Below are positions 17,366 through 25,739 of a DNA stretch of 64,000 bases, piece by piece; position 1 is the first letter of the stretch, and each line of letters begins with the position of its first letter. The stretch covers positions 116,416 to 180,415 of the forward strand of contig WSXX01000006.1 of NCBI GenBank assembly GCA_009773515.1, given 5' to 3'. The notes under the pieces are model-generated. The model had not been told where the DNA came from and ran no database searches. It was given only the letters and a program-made list of their open reading frames with translations. The translations under genes were made by a program, and so were the position numbers. The stretch is from Bacteroidota bacterium (lineage in GTDB: Bacteria > Bacteroidota > Bacteroidia > Bacteroidales > Lentimicrobiaceae).

Positions 17366-17396
17366 CAAATGTAATAAAACGTTTTCTGTATTAAAA
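17366..17396 (-). promoter_or_regulatory. Promoter of the DUF4199-glycosyltransferase operon
   Basis: Minus-strand TACATTTG (17366-17373) is a perfect TAnnTTTG, with TTTT at the -33 spacing (17393-17396). It is back-to-back with the SRP RNA promoter, whose -33 begins 15 bases away. Confidence 0.55.
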
Positions 17397-17410
17397 ACTT
17401 AATCAAAAAT

Positions 17411-17440
17411 GTTGCAGAGCCTGATTTTTTTGTATTTTTG
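17411..17440 (+). promoter_or_regulatory. Promoter of the SRP RNA gene
   Basis: TATTTTTG (17433-17440) with GTTG at 17411-17414, 18 bases apart. The RNA's terminal stem begins 5 bases after the element, the expected distance to a start site. Confidence 0.65.
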
Positions 17441-17444
17441 CAGC

Positions 17445-17548
17445 GGGTAAGTCTTATACGACCAGCTCCCATTGAACTCCCCCAGGTCAGGAATGAAGCA
17501 AGGGTAAATGGTCGATGCGGTGCGATATAAGTAGCTTACCCTTTTTTT
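17445..17548 (+). ncRNA. ffs: Signal recognition particle RNA (small 4.5S type)
   Basis: About 97-100 bases forming one long hairpin. The terminal stem is GGGTAAG (17445-17451) with CTTACCC (17535-17541). Near the apex are the universally conserved Ffh-binding sequences: CCAGGTCAGG, the tetraloop side GGAATGAAGCAAGGG, and paired flanks. It directs ribosome-nascent chain complexes to the membrane with the Ffh protein. The T-run after the terminal stem (17542-17548) lets the stem double as a Rho-independent terminator. Confidence 0.92.
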
Positions 17549-17575
17549 ATTTATATTTGTTTAAAAATTAATGCC

Positions 17576-18187
17576 ATGCTGCTTAGAATTTTTCCTGAGA
17601 ATCCAAGTTCAAGGCAAATCAGAACAGTTGTTGAGTGTTTGCTTGATGGCGGAGTAATTATCTATCCCACTGATACCGTTTACGGAATGGGATGCGATAT
17701 TTTTAAATCAAAAGCCATTGAACGAATTGCTCAGATAAAGGGCATCAAAGTAGAAAAAGCCAACTTTTCTTTTATCTGCAGCGATCTTAGTCAGTTATCT
17801 GATTACACCCGTCCCATCTCCAACGATGTTTTTAAACTGATGAAGAAAAACCTGCCTGGTCCGTTCACTTTCATTTTGAACGCCAGCAATAGTGTTCCCA
17901 AGCTGATTCAGAGCAAAAAGAAAACAGTGGGTATCCGTATCCCGGGAAATAATATTCCGCTTGAAATTGTCAATGAACTCGGACATCCGATAATGTCAAC
18001 ATCTATTCATGATGAAGACGAAATATTGGAATACACCACCGACCCTGAATTAATCTACGAAAAGTACAAAAACCTGGTTGACATAGTAATTGATGGCGGT
18101 TTTGGCGATAATGAAGCCTCAACAATAATTGATTGTACCGGATCCGAGCCATTGATAATCCGCGAAGGAAAAGGCGAACTAATTTAA
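17576..18187 (+). CDS. tsaC: Threonylcarbamoyl-AMP synthase (Sua5/YrdC/YciO family)
   Basis: 203 residues. Makes threonylcarbamoyl-AMP from threonine, bicarbonate and ATP for the t6A37 tRNA modification. Motifs include GGVIIYPTDTVYGMGCD near the N-terminus, SFICSDLSQLSDYTR, the LPGPFTFILNAS segment, TVGIRIPGNNIPLEIV and MSTSIHDEDE. The core residues for ATP and threonine binding appear in place. YciO, a related protein, is an alternative. No partner (tsaB, D or E) is close. The cupin gene starts 6 bases after its stop and is likely in the same transcript. Note that the window also has mtaB, which thiomethylates t6A. Confidence 0.9.
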   Translation: MLLRIFPENPSSRQIRTVVECLLDGGVIIYPTDTVYGMGCDIFKSKAIERIAQIKGIKVEKANFSFICSDLSQLSDYTRPISNDVFKLMKKNLPGPFTFILNASNSVPKLIQSKKKTVGIRIPGNNIPLEIVNELGHPIMSTSIHDEDEILEYTTDPELIYEKYKNLVDIVIDGGFGDNEASTIIDCTGSEPLIIREGKGELI

Positions 18188-18193
18188 TGCTCA

Positions 18194-18541
18194 ATGAAAA
18201 TTGCAGGCAATATTTTTAATTCGTCAATAAACCAGAACGATCCATCTGAAGTATTTGACACACTATTTGATGGTTCGGTGAAAATTGAGCGCATTTTATC
18301 ATCAGGACACACAACTCCGGGCGGTCAATGGTACGATCAGCCGGCAGATGAGTGGGTTTTGCTGATCCAGGGAAGTGCGAAATTACTTTTTGCTGAAAAT
18401 GAAGAAGTTACACTTGAAGCAGGAGATTATATTTTCATTCCGGCACATCAAAAACACAGGGTTTCTTATACAAGTTCTGAACCTTCATGTATATGGCTGG
18501 CAATCCACGGTCAGTTAAAAAATATCTTTTTGCAAAAGTAA
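18194..18541 (+). CDS. Small cupin-domain protein
   Basis: 115 residues forming one cupin barrel. The two motifs are SSGHTTPGGQWYDQPADEWVL and LEAGDYIFIPAHQKHRVSY; His, Glu and a second His provide a metal-binding set. Proteins of this size and pattern (AxxGqWYDQ..dEWv) are common and are thought to bind small molecules or act as simple isomerases or sensors, with no settled reaction. Cotranscription with tsaC is likely from the 6-base gap, but no functional link is obvious. Cytoplasmic, no signal peptide. Confidence 0.85.
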   Translation: MKIAGNIFNSSINQNDPSEVFDTLFDGSVKIERILSSGHTTPGGQWYDQPADEWVLLIQGSAKLLFAENEEVTLEAGDYIFIPAHQKHRVSYTSSEPSCIWLAIHGQLKNIFLQK

Positions 18542-18594
18542 AATACTGATAATATTGCACTTACACACTTTCGATTGAAAAAGGTGTAAAAATA

Positions 18595-18625
18595 TTTGGA
18601 TGAAACAAAAAAAGCAGTACTTTTG
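18595..18625 (+). promoter_or_regulatory. Promoter of tRNA-Lys
   Basis: TTTG (18595-18598), 19 bases, then TACTTTTG (18618-18625): both parts match the Bacteroidota consensus exactly. The mature tRNA starts 13 bases after the element. Confidence 0.75.
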
Positions 18626-18637
18626 CAGTCCCTAAAC

Positions 18638-18710
18638 GATTCCGTAGCTCAGTAGGTAGAGCACATCCCTTTTAAGGATGGGGTCCTGGGTTCGAGCCCC
18701 AGCGGGATCA
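18638..18710 (+). tRNA. tRNA-Lys, anticodon TTT
   Basis: A 73-base cloverleaf. The acceptor arms GATTCCG and CGGGATC pair with one G-T wobble, the D arm is GCTC...GAGC, the anticodon stem CATCC/GGATG encloses CTTTTAA (anticodon TTT), and the T arm is CTGGG-TTCGAGC-CCCAG. The discriminator is A and CCA is not encoded. It is followed by its own terminator. Confidence 0.96.
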
Positions 18711-18716
18711 CAAAAA

Positions 18717-18740
18717 GCCGGTCAACTGACCGGCTTTTTT
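18717..18740 (+). terminator. Rho-independent terminator after tRNA-Lys
   Basis: Stem GCCGGTC (18717-18723) with GACCGGC (18728-18734), AACT loop, then six T residues. It begins 7 bases after the tRNA. Confidence 0.9.
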
Positions 18741-18951
18741 ATTGAATATCAGCGGGTTACCTTTATTGAGATGGTTTGATTTTTTTACCCAAAAAGGTGA
18801 AAAAGTAGCACATTTACCTTGTTTGCGCTACAAATGCGCTACATTCCTCGATGATGTGATACAAATTTACACTGCCTCCCTTACCATTCACATACGTTTC
18901 TAAATAAGCATTGGGTTAAACCTAATTACCACATTATTGTTAAACATTTCC

Positions 18952-19674
18952 ATGAAGCCATTCGACCAAAAGACCAAGCTTGCTGAAGCTGTTTTTTATG
19001 ATTTTAACCTGTTACGCGTCATTAGCCGATTTGGGATATTTCCGGGATTTGGAGATAAAACAATTGGTGAAATATGCGAAGATCATGAAATAGACCCTGT
19101 TTTCTTTCTCATTATCGTCAATTCGTTCACCAACAAAAGATATTTTCCTTCGCATGAACTGGCGGATTTTTCGCTGAACCAAATGGTAGGATATCTACAA
19201 AAAACACACAGCTATTATATTGATTATCAGCTACCTCTGATTGATGATATGATCGACAGGCTATGTAACAATCAAATTCAGGCGAATAAGAAACTTATAG
19301 TTGTGAAACAGTTTTTTTCAGCTTACAGTAAAGAGTTAACAGATCACATAAACCGTGAAGAAAAAGTAACATTTCCCTATGTTCTGAAAATTGAAGAAAT
19401 ATTTGAAAACAATGAGATCACCGGATATAAAGCATCAGATTATAGTATTCTAACCTATGAAAAGGAACATGACAATGTTGAAGAAAAACTGATTGACCTG
19501 AAAAACATCATGATCAAATATTTGCCCGAGCCATTTGATCATGAAATGCTTATCAGAATATTGACCGAACTTTCGTGGCTTGAAAAAGACCTGAATGAAC
19601 ACTCACGCATCGAAGATGCCATAATGATACCACGTGTAAAAATTATGGAAGCAGGAATTCGTAAAAGGTTGTAA
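18952..19674 (+). CDS. Hemerythrin-domain protein of the RIC/YtfE type
   Basis: 240 residues from the ATG at 18952; a TTG 15 bases earlier is in frame but less likely. The N-terminal part (KTIGEICEDHEIDPVFFLI) resembles the small N-domain of RIC/ScdA proteins but has no CC pair. The hemerythrin core has the usual diiron ligands in sequence: THSYYIDYQLP, DHINREEK, EKEHDNVEEK and EHSRIEDAIMIP. The RIC family repairs or supplies iron for Fe-S clusters after nitric oxide or oxidative stress. Paired with the LuxR gene 10 bases downstream, an arrangement I remember from other Bacteroidales, so the two may be a sensor-regulator pair. That is inference. Confidence 0.85.
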   Translation: MKPFDQKTKLAEAVFYDFNLLRVISRFGIFPGFGDKTIGEICEDHEIDPVFFLIIVNSFTNKRYFPSHELADFSLNQMVGYLQKTHSYYIDYQLPLIDDMIDRLCNNQIQANKKLIVVKQFFSAYSKELTDHINREEKVTFPYVLKIEEIFENNEITGYKASDYSILTYEKEHDNVEEKLIDLKNIMIKYLPEPFDHEMLIRILTELSWLEKDLNEHSRIEDAIMIPRVKIMEAGIRKRL

Positions 19675-19684
19675 TTTCAGCAAT

Positions 19685-20254
19685 ATGCCACAATTAAAAA
19701 TACTTGTTTTATCCCAGTCTAATATCATCAGGCAAGGAATTCAGCTATGCCTGAATGATCTGAGTATTCCGGTTAAAGCTTATCTTTCATCTGAAATTGA
19801 AACAGCCAGAGAGATAATAGAAAAAATGCAGATCGGGTTAATCATTGTCGATGAAATTATTGCTTCTGCAAAGGAATTTGAAAAATTTATCATCAATACA
19901 GATTTGAAAATCATTTATTTAAGCTTTGAAAAAAGCAGTAAAGATGGTAACATGAACATAAACATCAGCCAAAAAGAAATGGGCGATTTACTGCGCGAAT
20001 ATATTGACAACGGAAATGATTCTAAAAATCAGGAAACAGAAAAGGGATTAAGTAAACGCGAAAATGAAGTGGTAAGAATGCTCTCTCTGGGAGCAGGAAA
20101 TAAGGAAATCGCCCAGAAACTGCATTTAAGTCTGCATACAGTGCTAACTCACCGAAAAAATATCATCCGGAAACTTGGCATTAAAACTACCTCTGGATTA
20201 ACAGTTTACGCAATTTTAAATGGCATAATTACCATTGAGGAAGCAGCTATCTGA
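19685..20254 (+). CDS. LuxR/NarL-type regulator with degenerate receiver domain
   Basis: 189 residues. The C-terminal helix-turn-helix is plain: GLSKRENEVVRMLSLGAGNK, EIAQKLHLSLHTVLTHRKN, IIRKLGIKTTSGL. The N-terminal ~120 residues follow the receiver fold, but the acidic pocket is missing: LKILVLSQSN stands where an Asp pair is expected. The Asp in LIIVDEII may keep the phospho-acceptor position, but without the pocket normal phosphorylation looks unlikely. It begins 10 bases after the hemerythrin gene and probably answers to that protein or to another signal. Target genes are unknown. Confidence 0.88.
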   Translation: MPQLKILVLSQSNIIRQGIQLCLNDLSIPVKAYLSSEIETAREIIEKMQIGLIIVDEIIASAKEFEKFIINTDLKIIYLSFEKSSKDGNMNINISQKEMGDLLREYIDNGNDSKNQETEKGLSKRENEVVRMLSLGAGNKEIAQKLHLSLHTVLTHRKNIIRKLGIKTTSGLTVYAILNGIITIEEAAI

Positions 20255-20285
20255 GTTTTATTTTAATATATCCTGATTAACATGG

Positions 20286-20315
20286 TTTATACATGGTTAC
20301 TTATCCCTAATTTTG
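20286..20315 (+). promoter_or_regulatory. Promoter of the ugd-uxs-rmlD run
   Basis: TAATTTTG (20308-20315) with TTTA at 20286-20289 (18-base spacing). The ugd ATG is 34 bases downstream. Confidence 0.55.
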
Positions 20316-20348
20316 CTATTAGATAATAAACCAATTAAACATTGCTCT

Positions 20349-21677
20349 ATGAAAATAACTATTGTTGGCACCGGCTATGTTGGCCTGGTAACCGGAACAT
20401 GCTTCGCCGAAGTGGGAATTGAAGTTGTTTGTGTTGACATTGATGTTAAAAAGATCGGGAATTTAAAAAAAGGCATATCCCCAATTTACGAGCCCGGGCT
20501 TGATGATATGATTGCCAGAAATGTTGAAAAAGGCAGACTGCACTTTACTACAGACCTTTCGGCATGTGTAAACGACACAGATGTAATCTTTATCGCTGTT
20601 GGAACTCCTCCTGATGAAGATGGAAGTGCTGATCTGAAATATGTTCTGGATGTATCAAAAACAATTGGAGAACATATGGACAAACACATCCTGGTTGTTA
20701 CCAAGAGCACTGTGCCTGTCGGAACAGCAAAAAAAGTCAGAAACACAATACAGAATGAGTTAGATAAGCGTGGAATATCAATTGATTTTGATGTAGCTTC
20801 CAATCCTGAATTTTTGAAAGAAGGCGATGCAATCAGTGATTTTATGAAACCAGATCGCATTGTTGTTGGTGTAGAGTCAGAAAAAGCGACAGACATAATG
20901 GCGCGGCTATACAAACCATTTACGCTCAACGGACACCCTGTAATTTTTATGGATGTGCCTTCAGCAGAAATGACCAAATATGCAGCCAACTCGATGCTTG
21001 CCACCAAGATCAGTTTTATGAATGATATTGCAAATATCTGCGAGATTGTTGGTGCTGACGTTAATCTGGTGAGAAAAGGAATTGGCAGCGACTCAAGAAT
21101 CGGTACCAAATTTATTTACCCCGGGATTGGCTATGGTGGATCATGTTTCCCGAAAGATGTAAAAGCACTCATCAAAACTGCTGACTCATTGGGATATTCC
21201 ATGCGGATTCTCAAAGCGGTAGAAGATGTAAATGATGATCAGAAATCTGTTCTTTTCAATAAGCTCCTGAACCATTTTGATGGAGATATCAAAGGCAAAA
21301 CAATCGGATTGTGGGGACTCTCATTCAAACCACAAACCGATGATATGCGTGAAGCACCAGCGCTCGTTATTATTGAAAAACTGCTCAGTGCAGGCTGCAA
21401 AGTTAAAGCTTACGATCCTGTTGCCATGCATGAAGCTCAGCGTATTCTGGGTGATGCTATTGAGTATTCAAAAGATCCTTACGAAGCATTTATCGACACC
21501 GACGCTCAGTTTCTTTTGACAGAATGGACTGAGTTCCGTTTCCCGAACTGGAATGTTATTAAAAAACTTGTAAAGAATCCGGTACTATTCGACGGTAGAA
21601 ACATATACGATCGCAATGAACTGAATTCCATCGGTTTTGCATATTACTGTATAGGCGTTCAAACCAGGAAATCATAA
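20349..21677 (+). CDS. ugd: UDP-glucose 6-dehydrogenase
   Basis: 442 residues from the ATG at 20349. Upstream in-frame codons are in the promoter region. Oxidises UDP-glucose to UDP-glucuronate with two NAD+. The NAD loop is [18 protein letters not shown]; the [15 protein letters not shown] region, [28 protein letters not shown] and the catalytic loop YGGSCFPKD (Cys266) are all intact, as is the C-terminal [16 protein letters not shown]. The product feeds the next gene, a UDP-glucuronate decarboxylase. First gene of a nucleotide-sugar operon with a fitting promoter. Confidence 0.96.
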   Translation: MKITIVGTGYVGLVTGTCFAEVGIEVVCVDIDVKKIGNLKKGISPIYEPGLDDMIARNVEKGRLHFTTDLSACVNDTDVIFIAVGTPPDEDGSADLKYVLDVSKTIGEHMDKHILVVTKSTVPVGTAKKVRNTIQNELDKRGISIDFDVASNPEFLKEGDAISDFMKPDRIVVGVESEKATDIMARLYKPFTLNGHPVIFMDVPSAEMTKYAANSMLATKISFMNDIANICEIVGADVNLVRKGIGSDSRIGTKFIYPGIGYGGSCFPKDVKALIKTADSLGYSMRILKAVEDVNDDQKSVLFNKLLNHFDGDIKGKTIGLWGLSFKPQTDDMREAPALVIIEKLLSAGCKVKAYDPVAMHEAQRILGDAIEYSKDPYEAFIDTDAQFLLTEWTEFRFPNWNVIKKLVKNPVLFDGRNIYDRNELNSIGFAYYCIGVQTRKS

Positions 21678-21698
21678 TAATCTCAATTTGAAGTCCTT

Positions 21699-22637
21699 AT
21701 GGGAAAGAAAATTCTTGTTACAGGGGGAGCCGGGTTTCTCGGCTCTCACTTGTGCGAACGCTTGTTAAATGAAGGCAATGAAGTTGTTTGTCTTGACAAT
21801 TATTTCACTGGTCAAAAATCCAATGTTGTTCATCTTCTCGATAATCCGTATTTTGAGTTGATAAGGCATGATGTTACTATGCCTTTCTTTATTGAGGTTG
21901 ACGAGATATACAATCTGGCTTGCCCGGCCTCTCCTATTCATTATCAGTACAATCCGATAAAAACGGTCAAAACTTCGGTAATGGGAGCAATAAACATGCT
22001 TGGATTGGCAAAACGCATCAAGGCAAAAATCCTGCAGGCATCAACCAGCGAAGTTTATGGTGATCCGCTTGTGCATCCTCAAACTGAAAGCTATTGGGGA
22101 CATGTAAATCCAATTGGCGAAAGGGCATGTTATGACGAAGGCAAAAGGGCAGCAGAAACCCTTTTCGTGAATTATCACAAACAAAATGATGTCCGCATAA
22201 AAATTATCAGAATTTTCAACACCTACGGCCCGCGAATGCATCCAAACGATGGTCGCGTTGTTTCGAACTTTATTGTTCAGGCCCTTAAAGGAGAAGACAT
22301 TACAGTATACGGTGATGGAAGTCAATCTCGTAGCTTCTGCTATTATTCCGATCTGTTGGATGGTATGATAAGACTTATGAATACCGGCGACGATTTTACA
22401 GGGCCCGTAAATGTTGGAAATCCGAATGAATTCACAATTCTTCAGTTGGCCGAACAAATTATCTCACTTTGCAATTCATCTTCAAAAATTGTATGGCAAC
22501 CTCTGCCCAGCGATGATCCCATGCAACGACAGCCGGATATTACGCTTGCGAAAAGCAAACTAGGCTGGGAGCCAAAAGTTCAGCTCGAAGAAGGACTTAT
22601 TAAAACCATAGAGTATTTCAAAACCATAGTAAAATAG
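21699..22637 (+). CDS. uxs: UDP-glucuronate decarboxylase (UDP-xylose synthase)
   Basis: 312 residues of the extended SDR family. It converts UDP-glucuronate, the ugd product, into UDP-xylose. Shown by the NAD motif [37 protein letters not shown] (typical of Uxs), [15 protein letters not shown] and the catalytic YDEGKRAAE (Tyr145, Lys149), then [20 protein letters not shown]. Arrangement after ugd with 21 bases between them matches a pathway operon. No xylosyltransferase can be pointed out in the window, so where the UDP-xylose goes is open. Confidence 0.95.
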   Translation: MGKKILVTGGAGFLGSHLCERLLNEGNEVVCLDNYFTGQKSNVVHLLDNPYFELIRHDVTMPFFIEVDEIYNLACPASPIHYQYNPIKTVKTSVMGAINMLGLAKRIKAKILQASTSEVYGDPLVHPQTESYWGHVNPIGERACYDEGKRAAETLFVNYHKQNDVRIKIIRIFNTYGPRMHPNDGRVVSNFIVQALKGEDITVYGDGSQSRSFCYYSDLLDGMIRLMNTGDDFTGPVNVGNPNEFTILQLAEQIISLCNSSSKIVWQPLPSDDPMQRQPDITLAKSKLGWEPKVQLEEGLIKTIEYFKTIVK

Positions 22638-22648
22638 CACAAAAGCCC

Positions 22649-23506
22649 ATGAAGATACTTGTTACAGGGAGTAATGGTCAATTGGGTACAGAGCTGCGTT
22701 TGATATCTCCGCGGTTAGCCGGTTTCAGTTTTACGTTCACCGATTATGAAGAGCTCGATATCACTGATCCGGACAAAGTAAATTCTTTTATATCAGAGCT
22801 TAAGCCCGATTGGATTGTAAATTGTGCAGCATACACCGCTGTTGATAAAGCAGAACAGGAACCTGAAAAAGCGATGCTTCTCAATGCCGAAGCAGTTGCT
22901 CATCTGGCGAAAGCTGCTCAAAAAGCAGGAAGCCGGTTTGTACAAATATCCACCGACTACGTATTTGACGGGCACAACTTCAGGCCATACCTGAGCGAAG
23001 ACAAAGTAAATCCGGCCGGAGTTTATGCCAGAAGCAAAGCACAAGGCGAGGCTGAGGCATCAACTCACAATTCCGGATCAATCATAATCCGCACCTCATG
23101 GTTGTATTCTGCTTATGGCAACAATTTCGTAAAAACAATTCGCCGGGTTGGAAAAGAACGTGGAGCACTCAAGGTAGTTGCCGACCAGATTGGCTCACCC
23201 ACCTGGGCTGCTGACCTGGCTGAAGCAATTGTTAATCTTATCGCAATCAACGCACCATCAGGCATTTATCACTTCACAAATGAAGGTATCTGCAGCTGGT
23301 TTGATTTTGCAAAAGCAATTATTGAACTTTCTGAAATTACTTGCGAAGTATCACCCACTGATACAGCTGGTTATCCGCTGCCTGCACCCCGGCCTTTTTA
23401 TAGTGTACTTGACAAAACAAAGTATGTAAATGTTTCAGGACAAACCGTGCCTTACTGGCGGGAAAGCCTGAAAAAATGCATAGCTTTGCTGAATGAACAG
23501 GGCTGA
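22649..23506 (+). CDS. rfbD: dTDP-4-dehydrorhamnose reductase
   Basis: 285 residues. Reduces dTDP-4-keto-L-rhamnose to dTDP-L-rhamnose. Motifs are VTGSNGQLGTELRLISPR, the metal- and substrate-binding NCAAYTAVDKAEQEPEKA, STDYVFDGHNFRPY, and GVYARSKAQGE (Tyr126, Lys130). The dTDP-rhamnose genes rfbA, rfbB and rfbC are not in the window, so they must lie elsewhere or this reductase works on another 4-keto sugar. It starts 11 bases after uxs, and its last 14 bases overlap the next gene. Confidence 0.93.
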   Translation: MKILVTGSNGQLGTELRLISPRLAGFSFTFTDYEELDITDPDKVNSFISELKPDWIVNCAAYTAVDKAEQEPEKAMLLNAEAVAHLAKAAQKAGSRFVQISTDYVFDGHNFRPYLSEDKVNPAGVYARSKAQGEAEASTHNSGSIIIRTSWLYSAYGNNFVKTIRRVGKERGALKVVADQIGSPTWAADLAEAIVNLIAINAPSGIYHFTNEGICSWFDFAKAIIELSEITCEVSPTDTAGYPLPAPRPFYSVLDKTKYVNVSGQTVPYWRESLKKCIALLNEQG

Positions 23507-23879
23507 ACTTAATAAACTGCATACCAGGATTTTCGATGCTGCCAAAGAGGTGTATTCGGAATTGGGCCCCGGCCTCGAATATGGTTTATATAATACCTGT
23601 TTTCAGCACGAACTTCGCCTTCAGGGCTTAATGTTCAAGCGAGAAGTCATCTTCCCGGTATTCTACAAAAATCTTAAAACAGCACACAACATTAAAGCCG
23701 ATCTGCTTGTTGAGAATCAGGTTATTGTTGAACTGATTTCTGATCCGGTAATACCGCAATCAGGATTAATTACCATGCAATCGAAACTAAAGATTGCCGG
23801 AAAACGAATGGGAATAATTATTACCTTTAACGGTTCAGGAATGATTGAAGGCTACCGGAAGGTAACTTCGTTGGTTTGA
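23493..23879 (+). CDS. GxxExxY-type protein with an altered motif
   Basis: 128 residues. The frame overlaps the end of rfbD by 14 bases. It has the layout of the GxxExxY family (NAD-independent small proteins of unknown role, restriction-endonuclease-like fold): IFDAAKEVYSELGPGLEYGLYN, HELRLQGLMFKREV, IKADLLVENQVIVELI and GKRMGIIITFN. In the name-giving motif GPGLLESVYE-like sequence, the Glu is displaced here (GLEYGLY), and after VIVEL the usual 'K..e.l...h..Q.l.YL' reads ISDPVIPQSGLITMQSKL. Several conserved positions therefore differ, so this is either a divergent branch or a decaying copy. These genes are common in Bacteroidota sugar loci. Confidence 0.7.
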   Translation: MNRAELNKLHTRIFDAAKEVYSELGPGLEYGLYNTCFQHELRLQGLMFKREVIFPVFYKNLKTAHNIKADLLVENQVIVELISDPVIPQSGLITMQSKLKIAGKRMGIIITFNGSGMIEGYRKVTSLV

Positions 23880-23928
23880 ATACCTTACATTTGAACTTAA
23901 TTATTTACATATCAAAATCTTAAAAGCT

Positions 23929-25674
23929 ATGAATCTGAATGAAGTTGATCCTGCAATCGTTGAAAAAGCCAAAGCATGGCTGAGTGAAAACTATGATGAA
24001 GATACCCGCAAAGCGGTAAAAACCATGATGGACAACGATCCTGCTGAGCTTGTGGAATGTTTTTATCGCGACATTGAATTTGGCACAGGAGGATTAAGAG
24101 GCATAATGGGAACCGGAACCAACCGTATGAACAGATATGTGATAGGTTCTGCTACTCAGGGTCTTGCTAATTATCTCCGAATCTGTTATGGCGCCAGCGC
24201 TGAAATAAAAGTTGCCGTTGCCTGCGATTCCAGAAATAATAGTCAGTATTTTGCCACCATCGCCGCAGAAGTACTTGCTGCCAATGGTATTAAAGTTTTT
24301 CTCTTCGACAAGTTGAGGCCTGTCCCTGAATTGTCATTTACAGTGCGGCATCTCGGATGTCAGAGCGGAATTGTGATTACAGCATCACATAATCCTAAAG
24401 AGTATAACGGTTATAAGGTTTACTGGAACGATGGTGGTCAGCTTGTTCCACCTCATGATAGTAATGTTATAGATGAAGTTCAGAAAATTACTTCGGTTAC
24501 TGAAGTCAAATTTTCGGGTAACCCTGAGAATATTACCATTATCGGTGATGAAATAGATAAGGCATACAGGCAAGTGTTGCTCAAACTAAGTCTTTCGCCT
24601 GATGTTATCAAAAGGCAGCAGGATTTAAAGATTGTTTATTCTCCAATCCACGGAACAGGCTACAAACTGATTCCTGAAGTGCTGAAAGATTTCGGGTTTA
24701 ACAATGTTTTTCTGGTTGAAGAACAAATTACACCTGATGGCAATTTCCCGACAGTACATTCACCCAATCCTGAGGAAAAGGCAGCCATGAACCTTGCGCT
24801 TGAACTTGCAAAAAAGGTTGATGCTGATCTTATTATGGCTACCGATCCGGATTCAGACAGAGTTGGTATCGGAGTTAAAAATACACATGGTGAGTTTATT
24901 TTGCTCAATGGCAATCAGGCTGCTTCATTGCTCATTTATTACCTGATCAAAAAATGGAAAGCCAACGGCAAACTTACTGGTAATGAGTTCATTGCCAAGA
25001 CCATAGTTACCTCTGAATTGCTGAAGGATATTGCTGAAAGTCATGGCGTTGAGTCGTATGATGTGCTCACAGGATTTAAGTACATAGCCGAAATTATCCG
25101 GAGATTTGAAGGCAAAAAACAATTTATCGGAGGTGGTGAAGAGAGTTATGGTTACCTGATCGGCGACTTTGTCAGAGATAAAGATGCTGTAGCTTCCTGC
25201 GCTATGTTAGCCGAAACAGCTGCCTGGGCAAAAGATCAGGGCATGACGATGTATGAAATGCTCATCAATATCTATCATGAATACGGATTTTATCTTGAAG
25301 ACCTGATTTCAATCACCAAAAAAGGAAAATCTGGTGCAGAAGAAATTCAGAAAATGATGGACGATTTCCGAAGCAATCCTCCACGGGAAATTAAAGGCAC
25401 AAAAGTATTGCTGGTGAAAGATTATAAACTCAGAAAAGAGGTAAATCTTGTAAGCGGCGAAGAAAAAGTGATTGAACTTCCGAAATCTGATGTTCTGCAA
25501 TTCTTCCTTGAAGGCGGAAGTAAAATAACTGTAAGGCCTTCAGGAACAGAACCTAAGATTAAGTTTTACTTTGGTGTTAAAGGGCTTTTACCCGATAAGT
25601 CGAAGTTTGAAGAAGTTAATGCTAAAATGAGAATTGAATTGAATGAGATGATTGAAGCATTAAACCTGAATTGA
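23929..25674 (+). CDS. pgcA: Phosphosugar mutase (phosphoglucomutase/phosphomannomutase, PgcA type)
   Basis: 581 residues, alpha-D-phosphohexomutase superfamily in its long form. The phosphoserine loop is TASHNPKEYNGYKVYW (Ser153), the metal loop DPDSDRVGIG, sugar-binding GGEESYGYLIGD and the phosphate-binding VRPSGTEPKIKFY. It interconverts hexose 1- and 6-phosphates, most likely glucose, and so supplies precursors for the preceding nucleotide-sugar genes. It starts about 50 bases after the GxxExxY gene. Substrate preference (glucose, mannose or both; deoxyribose-phosphate mutases are near relatives) cannot be told from the sequence alone. A terminator follows. Confidence 0.93.
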   Translation: MNLNEVDPAIVEKAKAWLSENYDEDTRKAVKTMMDNDPAELVECFYRDIEFGTGGLRGIMGTGTNRMNRYVIGSATQGLANYLRICYGASAEIKVAVACDSRNNSQYFATIAAEVLAANGIKVFLFDKLRPVPELSFTVRHLGCQSGIVITASHNPKEYNGYKVYWNDGGQLVPPHDSNVIDEVQKITSVTEVKFSGNPENITIIGDEIDKAYRQVLLKLSLSPDVIKRQQDLKIVYSPIHGTGYKLIPEVLKDFGFNNVFLVEEQITPDGNFPTVHSPNPEEKAAMNLALELAKKVDADLIMATDPDSDRVGIGVKNTHGEFILLNGNQAASLLIYYLIKKWKANGKLTGNEFIAKTIVTSELLKDIAESHGVESYDVLTGFKYIAEIIRRFEGKKQFIGGGEESYGYLIGDFVRDKDAVASCAMLAETAAWAKDQGMTMYEMLINIYHEYGFYLEDLISITKKGKSGAEEIQKMMDDFRSNPPREIKGTKVLLVKDYKLRKEVNLVSGEEKVIELPKSDVLQFFLEGGSKITVRPSGTEPKIKFYFGVKGLLPDKSKFEEVNAKMRIELNEMIEALNLN

Positions 25675-25692
25675 TTTAAAATTAAATCAAAC

Positions 25693-25722
25693 AAAAAAGG
25701 CGGCCAATAGCCGCCTTTTTTG
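25693..25722. terminator. Bidirectional terminator between pgcA and the carbamoyltransferase gene
   Basis: GGCGGC (25699-25704) pairs with GCCGCC (25710-25715) around CAATA, with A6 on one side and T6 on the other, between two convergent genes. Confidence 0.9.
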
Positions 25723-25739
25723 TTTGAAATTTCAACTGC

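Noticed and set aside
20486..21109. 207-residue open frame on the minus strand
   Set aside because: It lies entirely opposite ugd, whose full motif set is intact; the frame is a shadow of the coding sequence.
22041..22457. 138-residue minus-strand open frame
   Set aside because: Antisense to uxs and without a domain of its own.
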